This document shows, piece after piece, positions 5,927-13,098 of a DNA stretch of 31,420 nucleotides (within the stretch, counting starts at the first letter, position 1; each line of letters begins with the position of its first letter). This stretch comes from Candidatus Bathyarchaeota archaeon (lineage in GTDB: Archaea; Thermoproteota; Bathyarchaeia; TCS64). A program made the position numbers and the translations under genes. Below the pieces are notes generated by a model. The model was not told the origin of the DNA and searched no databases. It saw nothing but the letters and a program-made list of their open reading frames with translations. The stretch lies in the NCBI GenBank assembly GCA_026394265.1, contig JAPKYO010000043.1, forward strand, positions 1-31,420, given 5' to 3'.

Positions 5927-6565
5927 GTGATTGGTGAAGATCAATTGGCTGAGAAGATAGACCTACCTGAAAAGAAAGAGCTACCTGAGACGAAAGAGCT
6001 AATCGAAAAGAAGGACCTGCACATCAGCATCGAGAACGTCGTCGCCTCGGCGACCCTCGATCAGAAGATTGACCTGCTCGCCATCATGAAGGTGTTCAGG
6101 AACGTCGAGTACCGCCCAAAGCAGTTCCCCGGCCTCGTCTTCAGGCTCAAGAGACCGAAGACCGCGACCCTGATCTTCGGCTCAGGCAAGATGGTCTGCA
6201 CCGGCGCAAAGTCGGAGAAGCAGGCTAGGAGCGCGGTGAAGAAGGTCGTCCGCGAACTCAAGACGAACGGCATCATAATCCTCGGCAAGCCGAAGATCGT
6301 TATCCAGAACATCGTCGCTTCCGCCAACCTCCACGGCAAGATCGACCTGGAGACCGCCGCAGACATCATGGACAACGTCATGTATGAGCCCGAGCAGTTC
6401 CCCGGCCTCATATACAGGATGGGGGAGCCAAAGGTAGTCATGCTCCTCTTCGCCAGCGGTAAACTAGTCTGCACGGGCGCCAAGCATGAGGACATGGTCC
6501 GCGAAGCCGTTGAGAAGCTCCACGGCGTCCTAGAGGACTACGACCTCATCTATTACGAGGAATAA
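5927..6565 (+). CDS. tbp: TATA-box-binding protein
   Basis: The product is the archaeal TATA-binding protein, which bends promoter DNA and recruits TFB and RNA polymerase. It has the two direct repeats of the saddle fold, one starting ISIENVVASATLDQKIDL and the other IVIQNIVASANLHGKIDL. Each holds a QFPGL(V/I) motif and the SGK(M/L)VCTGAK motif that contacts the minor groove. A Lys/Glu/Pro-rich extension of about 25 residues precedes the first repeat, and the C-terminus is short and acidic. The frame opens with GTG at 5927, but TTG at 5945 has GGTGA 7 bases ahead of it and may be the real start. It lies between an unknown gene and a TFE-beta-like gene, all probably in one transcript. Confidence 0.96.
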   Translation: MIGEDQLAEKIDLPEKKELPETKELIEKKDLHISIENVVASATLDQKIDLLAIMKVFRNVEYRPKQFPGLVFRLKRPKTATLIFGSGKMVCTGAKSEKQARSAVKKVVRELKTNGIIILGKPKIVIQNIVASANLHGKIDLETAADIMDNVMYEPEQFPGLIYRMGEPKVVMLLFASGKLVCTGAKHEDMVREAVEKLHGVLEDYDLIYYEE

Positions 6566-6581
6566 TCGGGAGGGGCCCTGC

Positions 6582-6935
6582 GTGTCCCACAAGAACAGCC
6601 TCGACCAACGCGCCTTGAAGATAATCTTCCAGGCGGGCGAGGGCGGGATCATGCAGAGCGAGCTCTGGAAGGAACTCGGCGTAAGCAGCAGGGAGGGCTC
6701 CAGGCTCGCCCTGCGCTTCGAGGAGAAAGGTTCAGTAGAGAGGCGCAAGGTACTACACGATGGAAGGTGGAGCTACAAACTGTTCAGCAAGAAGGAGTTT
6801 GTGACGATGGACAGCATCGAGGGGTGCCCGTGCATGATCTGCGCCGACATCGACAAGTGTTTTGAGAGCGGGCAGAGAGACCCCGTGAGCTGCCAGGACT
6901 TGACGGGCTGGCTCACACCCCGAAAGGCTGATTAG
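6582..6935 (+). CDS. TFE-beta-like (RPC34/RPC39 family) transcription factor with Fe-S motif
   Basis: The 117-residue product has a winged-helix domain (about 5-70; QSELWKELGVSSREGSRLA is the recognition region) and a C-terminal cysteine cluster: Cys82, 84, 87, 93 and 104 in GCPCMICADIDKC and DPVSCQDLTGWL. This matches crenarchaeal TFE-beta and eukaryotic RPC39, where a winged helix is followed by a cubane [4Fe-4S] domain ending in a Cys-x4-6-WL element. TFE-beta helps open promoters together with TFE-alpha. The start is GTG. It lies 16 bp after TBP, so two initiation factors are encoded side by side. A generic winged-helix regulator with an Fe-S site is the alternative. Confidence 0.75.
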   Translation: MSHKNSLDQRALKIIFQAGEGGIMQSELWKELGVSSREGSRLALRFEEKGSVERRKVLHDGRWSYKLFSKKEFVTMDSIEGCPCMICADIDKCFESGQRDPVSCQDLTGWLTPRKAD

Positions 6936-6960
6936 CCTTGCCACCCTAGGGGCTCCTAAG

Positions 6961-8079
6961 TTGGACCCTAGAATACGGGAGGTCGTAAAGTACGGCGTCG
7001 CCTTCGCTGTCCTTATAATGGTCTTCTTCGGCGGCTCCTACGTCCTCAAGGGGGTTCTGGGGACGGAGTACCCGATGATGGTCGTGGTCAGCCAGAGCAT
7101 GGTGCCGACCCTCGGCGTCGGTGACTACATCGTCGTCGCCCAGATACCAGACGTGAAGAACGTAACCGCGGGTCCGAATCCCGATGGGGAGATAATAGTC
7201 TTCCTGATGCCGGGCACCACGGATCAGTACATCGTACACCGAGCCATCAGGATGGTGAGCGTGGGTGGGAAGGTCAGCTACGTAACGAAGGGGGACAATA
7301 ATATGTTCGCCGACGGGACGCCCATCCCCTCGGGGAACATACTGGGGAAGGTCATCGGCCACATACCGATAATCGGTTACTTCAGCCTCTTCATAAAGAC
7401 GATGAGGGGCTTCGGCCTCGTCATCGGCTTCATGGCGCTCACGTTCTTCATAGACTACATCCTCCCGGCTCGGAGGCCCGGAGCTGGGCGGTTCCCGGTG
7501 CTGTCGCTCGCCCCGCTCCTCGTGGCGCCCCTCGTCGCCGCGAGTTTCTGGTTCGTATCGGGTAGTACCCAGTCAGAGTCTCAGAACGTGCATCTGGTCC
7601 TCGACAACCTCTCGATAATAACCTGGTATGTTGCCTGTCTCGTCGTCCCCCTCGCGTTCCACGACGACGACACGGGGGCGATGGTGTGGCTATACCACCT
7701 AGTGCTGGTCATGCTGCCCATCGCCTGCGACGTGACGTGGTGGACGAGCAAGATCACGCCGAGCATGTGGTGGGACCAGACGGGTGGAACGGTCTCAGCC
7801 AACTGGCTGCTGCTGAAGGAGCAGCCGAGCTTCAGCCTAGTCTTCGACTCGGTGCTCAAGTCACTCATCCCCGGCGTGGTCATCTTCGTCGTCGTCTTGT
7901 ACGCGAAGAGGAAGGGGTGGGAGCCATTCTCCTCGTGGGAGAGGAGACTCAGGGGAGCGCCGCCCGAGCCGCCCGCGGCGGAGCCACAGCCCGAAACACC
8001 GACCCCACCCAACGCCGCTCAGGGTCAACCGGACGAGCCAACTCCCTCCTCAAGCGATCCGGCGCCCGACAACGCGTAA
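6961..8079 (+). CDS. signal peptidase I (Sec11 type) with membrane-spanning C-terminal extension
   Basis: Residues 1-150 are a type I signal peptidase of the archaeal/ER kind. There is an N-terminal membrane helix (about 10-32), the nucleophile Ser46 in SQSMVPTL, His93 in YIVHRAI in place of the bacterial lysine, and Asp112 in TKGDNN. It should cut signal peptides of exported proteins on the outer face of the membrane. Archaeal enzymes are usually 130-250 residues; this one has 372. The extra part holds about five more membrane segments (near 158-176, 180-204, 218-235, 240-262 and 297-320) and ends in a Pro/Glu/Ala-rich tail. The start is TTG at 6961, 25 bp after the TFE-beta-like gene. The extension's role is unknown. 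Confidence 0.88.
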   Translation: MDPRIREVVKYGVAFAVLIMVFFGGSYVLKGVLGTEYPMMVVVSQSMVPTLGVGDYIVVAQIPDVKNVTAGPNPDGEIIVFLMPGTTDQYIVHRAIRMVSVGGKVSYVTKGDNNMFADGTPIPSGNILGKVIGHIPIIGYFSLFIKTMRGFGLVIGFMALTFFIDYILPARRPGAGRFPVLSLAPLLVAPLVAASFWFVSGSTQSESQNVHLVLDNLSIITWYVACLVVPLAFHDDDTGAMVWLYHLVLVMLPIACDVTWWTSKITPSMWWDQTGGTVSANWLLLKEQPSFSLVFDSVLKSLIPGVVIFVVVLYAKRKGWEPFSSWERRLRGAPPEPPAAEPQPETPTPPNAAQGQPDEPTPSSSDPAPDNA

Positions 8080-8082
8080 GGG

Positions 8083-8089
8083 CTATAAG
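8083..8089 (+). promoter_or_regulatory. TATA box for the dehydrogenase gene at 8119
   Basis: CTATAAG lies about 33 bp before the TTG at 8119, which implies a leaderless or nearly leaderless transcript; no ribosome binding site is present. Confidence 0.5.
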
Positions 8090-8118
8090 TTGACCCATTC
8101 CCTCTAACCTGATCCAAC

Positions 8119-9150
8119 TTGGAGAACGTCAAAGTCGTCTCTTACGGCATCGGCGTAATCGGCCAGAAGCTTGTGACCCACCTCCTAGAGAAGGAGGGCG
8201 TGGAGCTAGTCGGCGCAATCGACATCAACCCTAAGATCGTGGGCAAGGACCTCGGCGAGGTCATGGGGAAGAAGAAGCTCGGCGTCAAGATCAGCGACGA
8301 CGTCGACAAGGTCCTCAAGGAGACCCAGCCCGACATCGTCTGCCACACAACCATGAGCTACCTGAAGAACACCTACACGCAGTTCGAGGGCATCCTCAAG
8401 AACGGCGTAAACGTCGTCTCGACGTGCGAGGAGCTCAGTTACCCCTACGCGACCCCCGAGGGGAAGAAGTACGCGGAGAAGCTGGACAAAGTGGCGAAGA
8501 AGGGCAAGGCGACAATCCTCGGCACCGGCGTAAACCCAGGCTTCGTCATGGACACCCTCCCCATCTTCCTCACAGCCGTCTGCCAGAAGGTCGACGACAT
8601 CTACATCGCCCGCCAGATGGACGCCGCGACGCGCCGCATACCCTTCCAGACCAAGATCGGCGCAGGCCTAACGGTCGACGACTTCAACAAGAAGATCGCG
8701 AGCCACGAGATCACCGGCCACGTCGGCCTCGAGCAGAGCATACAGATGATCGCGGACGCACTCGGCTGGGACCTCGACAAGATAGAGGTCGAGAAGCCTC
8801 AGCCCGTCGTGTTGAAGAAGGATGTTGCGAGCGAGGCGATCAAGGTGCCTAAGGGCAACAACGCGGGCTCGATGCAGATGGCTTACGGCATCGTGAAGGG
8901 AAAGAAGATGATCACGATGGACTTCAAGGCGTACATCGGTGCGCCGGAGGAGTTCGACTCGGTGACCATCAAGGGTGTGCCGCCGATCAACGAGAAGATC
9001 AGCCCGTGCACTCATGGCGACTACGCGACGATCGCCATCACGGCGAACATGATCCCGATTGTGATCAACGCGGAGCCCGGCTTCAAGACGATGATCGACC
9101 TGCCGGTGCCCCACGCGACGCCGAAGCACATGAGAAAGTACATCAAGTAA
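8119..9150 (+). CDS. NAD(P)-dependent dehydrogenase, 2,4-diaminopentanoate dehydrogenase/DapB-like
   Basis: The 343-residue protein has a Rossmann nucleotide site at its N-terminus (SYGIGVIGQKL, then an acidic end of strand two in GAIDINP). The DapB-like signature follows: DIVCHTTMSYLKNT and GTGVNPGFVMDTLP. The C-terminal half resembles the 2,4-diaminopentanoate dehydrogenase family rather than true dihydrodipicolinate reductase, which is only about 250-270 residues. The family acts on amino acids or amine-bearing intermediates, and the actual substrate is not evident. It starts with TTG behind a TATA box. It converges on the D-aminoacylase gene, with a hairpin between them. Several amino-acid enzymes lie in the same region. 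Confidence 0.78.
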   Translation: MENVKVVSYGIGVIGQKLVTHLLEKEGVELVGAIDINPKIVGKDLGEVMGKKKLGVKISDDVDKVLKETQPDIVCHTTMSYLKNTYTQFEGILKNGVNVVSTCEELSYPYATPEGKKYAEKLDKVAKKGKATILGTGVNPGFVMDTLPIFLTAVCQKVDDIYIARQMDAATRRIPFQTKIGAGLTVDDFNKKIASHEITGHVGLEQSIQMIADALGWDLDKIEVEKPQPVVLKKDVASEAIKVPKGNNAGSMQMAYGIVKGKKMITMDFKAYIGAPEEFDSVTIKGVPPINEKISPCTHGDYATIAITANMIPIVINAEPGFKTMIDLPVPHATPKHMRKYIK

Positions 9151-9153
9151 ACC

Positions 9154-9175
9154 CCCTCCCGCGCTTCCGGGAGGG
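9154..9175. terminator. hairpin between convergent genes
   Basis: CCCTCCCG and CGGGAGGG pair perfectly across a 6-base loop, in the 49-bp gap between the dehydrogenase stop and the D-aminoacylase stop. Its position fits a shared terminator or transcript-end structure for both strands. There is no following T-run of note. Confidence 0.5.
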
Positions 9176-9199
9176 TTATCAGAGTCTAAGAAATGTGGG

Positions 9200-10828
9200 T
9201 TAGCGTTTTCTCAGCGTCTTCCCGGCTAAAACCTTCTTGTATTTTCCTCCATCGACGGTGACTTTGCCGTTTACGACGACGTAGGGGATGCCCTCGGGGT
9301 ACTGGTGGGGGTCCTCGAATGTCGCCTTGTCGATTACCCTGTCGGGATCTATGAGTGTGATGTCGGCGTGCATCCCGGGGCGGAGTATGCCGCGGTCTAG
9401 GATGCCGAAGCGCTGGGCGGGGAAGCTGGTCATCTTCCTTATCGCGTCTTCGATGCGCATGACGCCCTCCTCGCGTACGTATTTGCCGAGGATGCGTGGG
9501 TATGTGCCGAAGTGGCGCGGGTGGGGCTTGCCGAGGCCGAAGGGGCCGACGTTGCAGACGCTGCTGGAGTCGGTGCCGACCATCTGGTAGGGACTCGCCA
9601 TGATGCGCTTTATGTCACCCTCGTCCATGCTGAAGATTATCATGCCGGGTGTCCCCTCCTCGGCGAGTAGCAGCTTCCAGAGGGCGTCGAAGACGTCCTT
9701 CTCCTTCATCTCCCCGGCGATGACGTCCATCGTCTTGCCCTCGTACTTCTTGTTCTTGTCCCCCTTGATGCTGGAGACCATCACGTTCTCCCAGCCGAGT
9801 TCTCCGGCGAAGTTCTCCCAGCCGGGTATGCCGTCCTTGACGTCCTTCCTCATCTTCTCCCGCTGCTTGGGGTCGGCGAGGCGGGTGAGGAGCTTCTCCA
9901 TGCCGCCGTCGTGTGCCCATGGAGGTAGGAGGGTGACGAGGCTGGTAGCCCCGGCTCGGTAGGGGTACTGGTCGACGGTCACGTCGATGCCCTTGGCGCG
10001 CGCCTTCTCGATGAGCTTGAGGGTCGTCCTGCTCTTCCCCCAGACCGCCTTGTTAGCCGCCTTATGGTGGCTGATCTGGACAGGGATGCCCGCCTTCTCG
10101 CCGATGGTTATAGCCTCCCTGACGGACTTGAGCAGGGCGCGCCCCTCGCCGCGTATGTGGGTATCGTAGATGCCACCGTACTCCGCGGCGACCTTGGAGA
10201 CCTCGATTAGTTCCTTGGTCTTCGCGAAGATGCCGGGGGGGTAGATTAGGCCGCTGCTGATGCCGTAGGCGCCGGCCTTCATGGCCTCGGCGGTGAGTTC
10301 GCGCATCTTCTTCATCTCCTTGGCCGTTGGGGCGCGGGCGTCCGGACCCATGCCGGCTGTGCGGATCGCGCCGTGGCCGACCATGTGTGCGACGTTCGCC
10401 CCAAGGCCCGCCTTCTCCTCCTCCTTGAGGTACTCATCAAACGTCGTCCAAGTCACCTTTATGCTGACGCCGGTGGGTAGTTGTGAGTTCACCTCCTTCT
10501 CGAACAACTCGCGGAGGGCGGGGTCCACGGGGGCTGCGGTCGAGCCGCACTGTCCCGCTACGACCGTCGTGATGCCCTGCATCGCGGTACTCTCCATCTC
10601 CCTGTAGACGAGTGTGTTGAAGTCGCTGTGGCTGTGTGCGTCGACGAATCCTGGCGCCACCACGAGCCCATTGGCGTCGATGACCCTCTCCGCCTTAGCG
10701 TCGCCGAGCTTACCAATCGCGGCGATCCGGTCGCCCTCGACGGCGACGTCCCCCCAGTACCAAGGGTTCCCCGCGCCATCGATCACCTTACCGTTCTTGA
10801 TGAGCAAATCGTAGGACAAACCAATCAC
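9200..10828 (-). CDS. N-acyl-D-amino-acid deacylase (D-aminoacylase), amidohydrolase superfamily
   Basis: This 542-residue enzyme belongs to the D-aminoacylase branch of the amidohydrolases, which release D-amino acids from N-acyl or related forms. It has the N-terminal strand block DLLIKNGKVIDGAGNPW, the metal motif VVAPGFVDAHSHSDF, GITTVVAGQCG, GISSGLIYPPGIFA, a His-containing strand (THIRGEG) and QISHHKAANKAVWGKS. The end holds GTDSSSVCNVGPFG, HPRHFGTYPRIL and RGILRPGMHADITLIDP. Length is normal. The frame starts with GTG at 10828, with TTG at 10819 as an alternative; neither has a clear ribosome binding site. The substrate may be an N-acyl D-amino acid or a related amide; exact specificity cannot be read. 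Confidence 0.85.
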   Translation of the reverse strand: MIGLSYDLLIKNGKVIDGAGNPWYWGDVAVEGDRIAAIGKLGDAKAERVIDANGLVVAPGFVDAHSHSDFNTLVYREMESTAMQGITTVVAGQCGSTAAPVDPALRELFEKEVNSQLPTGVSIKVTWTTFDEYLKEEEKAGLGANVAHMVGHGAIRTAGMGPDARAPTAKEMKKMRELTAEAMKAGAYGISSGLIYPPGIFAKTKELIEVSKVAAEYGGIYDTHIRGEGRALLKSVREAITIGEKAGIPVQISHHKAANKAVWGKSRTTLKLIEKARAKGIDVTVDQYPYRAGATSLVTLLPPWAHDGGMEKLLTRLADPKQREKMRKDVKDGIPGWENFAGELGWENVMVSSIKGDKNKKYEGKTMDVIAGEMKEKDVFDALWKLLLAEEGTPGMIIFSMDEGDIKRIMASPYQMVGTDSSSVCNVGPFGLGKPHPRHFGTYPRILGKYVREEGVMRIEDAIRKMTSFPAQRFGILDRGILRPGMHADITLIDPDRVIDKATFEDPHQYPEGIPYVVVNGKVTVDGGKYKKVLAGKTLRKR

Positions 10829-10890
10829 TGGCTGAGAAATGGGGCGAGGACTGGATTTAACAGCTTCTCCAAATCCTAATCCATCGAAAA

Positions 10891-11013
10891 CTAGGATCTT
10901 TTCTTGTCGTTACGGACCTTCTTCGATCCACCGTTCATCTTCTGAAAAATTTCCTTATCACGCTCAAGAATAACCTCCAGTATCTCCTTGGGCTTCTTCG
11001 GGGATTGCACCAA
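10891..11013 (-). other. out-of-frame C-terminal continuation of the Doc-like gene
   Basis: This stretch codes in the +1 frame relative to the Doc-like gene and reads PKKPKEILEVILERDKEIF, then QKMNGGSKKVRNDKKRS before a TAG at 10891. The helical, charged composition is clearly protein-like. Removing one C from the CCCC run at 11000-11003 (minus strand) joins it to the Doc frame, giving WIRFGAIP followed by KKPKEILEVI. It may also be a tiny separate gene starting at TTG 11013 or GTG 11010. Confidence 0.5.
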
Positions 11014-11380
11014 ACCTTATCCACTCGACGACTTGAGGAGGGGTGAATTTAAGCATATCCTTCATGAACCGGTTAACCTTCGAAGGGTCTTTCTCGAAAA
11101 TGCGTCCGCCATTTTTTTCTAGGAATACCTCTGTTACTGCGAAGGCGGTGCGTTTCTGAGCATCATGCACCAAACGAATTACCCTCAGCCTGTAGAGGAG
11201 CAACCCCGCCTGTTCGTATAAACCATCGACTCCCTTCACCTCGTCGATTATTGTATCGAATATTTGCTCAGCGTATCTTACAAACCCAGGGTAACCGCCC
11301 CATTGGTCTAGAACCCGCTCATGAGCTACTATGTAGATCTCCCAATTCGGATACCAAAAATCCTCTCGGGTAGTCATCAA
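10964..11380 (-). CDS. Doc/Fic-family toxin-like protein, degenerate motif and probable frameshift
   Basis: The 138-residue product matches the Doc fold layout: an N-terminal IYIVAHERVLDQWGGYPG, a central GLYEQAGLLLYRL, then the active-site region RLVHDAQKRTAFAV and EVFLEKNGG. The usual motif is HxFx(D/E)GNKR. Here three residues between His and Asp are absent and Asn is replaced by Gln (HDAQKR), so AMP transfer or kinase activity is doubtful. The frame ends after PEEAQGDTGGYS, which looks like out-of-frame sequence. Starts are TTG 11380 or ATG 11377, behind an AT-rich promoter. No Phd-type antitoxin gene is adjacent; ProC lies upstream and D-aminoacylase downstream. It is probably a decaying or altered toxin. 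Confidence 0.65.
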   Translation of the reverse strand: MMTTREDFWYPNWEIYIVAHERVLDQWGGYPGFVRYAEQIFDTIIDEVKGVDGLYEQAGLLLYRLRVIRLVHDAQKRTAFAVTEVFLEKNGGRIFEKDPSKVNRFMKDMLKFTPPQVVEWIRFGAIPEEAQGDTGGYS

Positions 11381-11396
11381 GCAGAAGAGATACTTA

Positions 11397-11423
11397 CAGT
11401 TAATTATACATATATATTAAAGA
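11397..11423 (-). promoter_or_regulatory. AT-rich promoter for the Doc-like gene
   Basis: The gap between ProC and the Doc-like gene is very AT-rich and contains TAATATATATGTATAA on the minus strand, about 25-40 bp before the start. It gives the toxin-like gene its own promoter and may also act as operator. Confidence 0.45.
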
Positions 11424-12233
11424 TTATTCATTCTTCTCCCACTTGTAGCGCATGTTTACGCTCTTCTTCGTCGCGGCCTCGACGGCGTTCATCAGCGCCG
11501 TGCGGAGTTTACCGTCCTCGATCTCGTAGATGCCGTCGATGGTCGTGCCGCCGGGGGTGGTGACCATCTCCGCTATCTCCGTCGGCTTCATGGTGCCGTC
11601 GAGGACGAGCTTCGCCGCGCCGAGGACGGACTGGGCGGAGCTCCGGAGACTCAAATCCCGTGGGAGGCCAACCTTGAGGCCGCCGAACATCATGGCGTCG
11701 ATGACTATGGCGACGAATGCGGGGCCGCTACCGCTCAGGCCGGTGACGGCGTCCATATACTTCTCCTCCACCTCCGTGCTCGTCCCCATCGTGTCGAGGA
11801 GGGTCTTGACCGTCGCCTTATCTTCGGCGGTGATGCTCGGGTCGCAGGTGTAGGCGGTGAAGCTCGCCTTGGCGAGGGCGGCTATGTTTGGCATGCAGCG
11901 GACGTATCTGGCGCCGGGGACGGTGTCCTTGTAGTATTCGAGGGGTATGATGGCGGCGGTGCTGATGACGAGCTTGCCCTTTACCTCCTTCTCTATCCCC
12001 TTGAGGACGGAGCCGACGTCTCCGGGCTTCACGCAGAGGAAGACGATGTTCGCCTTCTTCGCCGCGACACCGTTGTCGGTTGTGACTTCGGCGCCAAGCT
12101 CCTTGAGTTCCTTCAGGGAATCGAGGCTCCTGCGCGTCGCGATGACCTTTCCGACCACATCGGACTCCTGCAGGCACTTTACGATTGCGCCGCCGATTAC
12201 GCCCGCCCCTATGACTGCTACCGTGTCGACCAT
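11424..12233 (-). CDS. proC: pyrroline-5-carboxylate reductase
   Basis: This 269-residue enzyme reduces 1-pyrroline-5-carboxylate to proline with NAD(P)H, the last step of proline synthesis. It shows the Rossmann motif VAVIGAGVIGGAI at the N-terminus, the second-strand ATRRS that usually favours NADP, FLCVKPGDV, and RCMPNIAALAKAS. The C-terminal signature follows: VTGLSGSGPAFVA and TTPGGTTIDGIYEIEDGKLR. Length is typical. The ATG at 12233 lies behind a likely TATA element (CTTAATAG, about 12266-12273 on the minus strand). In this neighbourhood it may serve amino-acid recycling; some family members act on related cyclic imines. Confidence 0.92.
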   Translation of the reverse strand: MVDTVAVIGAGVIGGAIVKCLQESDVVGKVIATRRSLDSLKELKELGAEVTTDNGVAAKKANIVFLCVKPGDVGSVLKGIEKEVKGKLVISTAAIIPLEYYKDTVPGARYVRCMPNIAALAKASFTAYTCDPSITAEDKATVKTLLDTMGTSTEVEEKYMDAVTGLSGSGPAFVAIVIDAMMFGGLKVGLPRDLSLRSSAQSVLGAAKLVLDGTMKPTEIAEMVTTPGGTTIDGIYEIEDGKLRTALMNAVEAATKKSVNMRYKWEKNE

Positions 12234-12296
12234 ATTGATACGCCAACAAATCGTGAACCTAGCTAACTATTAAGAATTGGCTCATTTGGCTCGTTT

Positions 12297-12345
12297 GTGT
12301 CTCTGTGTGCGTGGGGGGTTGGGTGTTGGGGGGGTAGCAACAACA
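12297..12345 (+). other. GT-rich stretch with G-quadruplex potential
   Basis: Within the 233-bp gap between ProC and the isochorismatase gene, the plus strand carries G6, TT, G3, TGTT and G7, which can be split into four G-triplets. The rest of the gap is T-rich (12394-12421). A 39-codon hydrophobic frame from ATG 12370 to 12489 is possible but unsupported. Confidence 0.35.
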
Positions 12346-12466
12346 TCGTGTTACTTGTTACGCCGATCGATGGGGGACGATCTGCTCGTAGTGGTGTTTT
12401 TTATTATTTTTGTTAATTTATGGTGGGTGAGGCTGGTTTCCGCCTTATTTAAGGGGGTGTTATGGG

Positions 12467-13015
12467 TCATAACAACGCCAGTTTGGTGAAGTCGATGTCC
12501 TCGGCCTTGGCGAGCTTGGCGAATCTGCCGCCGAAGATGGTGTTGTGGTGTGCGATTATCTGGGGTGCTTTCAGTATCTCGGTGTCGTAGGTGGTGTGGG
12601 CGTCCTCGGCCACCGTGACGTCGTATTCGAGGCTGTAGGCGCGGCGCACCGTCGTGTCGACGCACCAGTCGCTCTGGATGCCCGCGATTATGAGCCTCCT
12701 TATTCCGCGTGCTTCGAGTTCGGTCTGTAGTGTTGTGCGGTAGAAGGCGTCGGGGGTGGGTTTGTGGATGACCAGCTCCCCTCCCCGGGGCGCTATGGCG
12801 GGGTGGATGGGCCAGCCGGGCTTCCCGGGCTCGAATGGGGTCCCCTCGGCTCCGTCGTGCTGGACGTATATGACGGGTACTCCTGCTTTCCTCGCCCGCG
12901 TGATCAGTTCTTTGATCTTCGCCAGGTATTCTTCCCCTTTGTAGGCGTAGACGCCGAGGTCCTTGATGAAGAAGGCACTCTGGACGTCGATTATTATGAG
13001 GGCAGCATTACTCAT
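12467..13015 (-). CDS. isochorismatase-like cysteine hydrolase
   Basis: Starting at ATG 13015 the product has 182 residues, the normal size for this superfamily. The catalytic triad is visible: Asp10 (ALIIIDVQ), Lys85 (LVIHKPTPDAF) and Cys118 (IQSDWCVDTTVRRA). The cis-peptide region before the nucleophile is also present. Members hydrolyse small amides such as nicotinamide, carbamoyl compounds or isochorismate; the residues seen here do not fix the substrate. The same frame is open far upstream of 13015, but that part runs antiparallel to the HpcH/HpaI gene and has no protein-like character, so the ATG at 13015 is chosen. It lies 83 bp downstream of the aldolase gene. Confidence 0.85.
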   Translation of the reverse strand: MSNAALIIIDVQSAFFIKDLGVYAYKGEEYLAKIKELITRARKAGVPVIYVQHDGAEGTPFEPGKPGWPIHPAIAPRGGELVIHKPTPDAFYRTTLQTELEARGIRRLIIAGIQSDWCVDTTVRRAYSLEYDVTVAEDAHTTYDTEILKAPQIIAHHNTIFGGRFAKLAKAEDIDFTKLALL

Positions 13016-13098
13016 GGTCGCCACTGGTCCGAGGAAATTTTCTACAGATATAAAGAACGCGGGTCTTCCCGCGAAAAGTCGGATGAAGGGGGGCGTGG

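Noticed and set aside
12277..12489. Plus-strand frame with a hydrophobic segment (39 codons from ATG 12370)
   Set aside because: It looks membrane-like, but the hydrophobicity comes from a T-rich stretch, there is no ribosome binding site, and it runs into the end of the isochorismatase gene.
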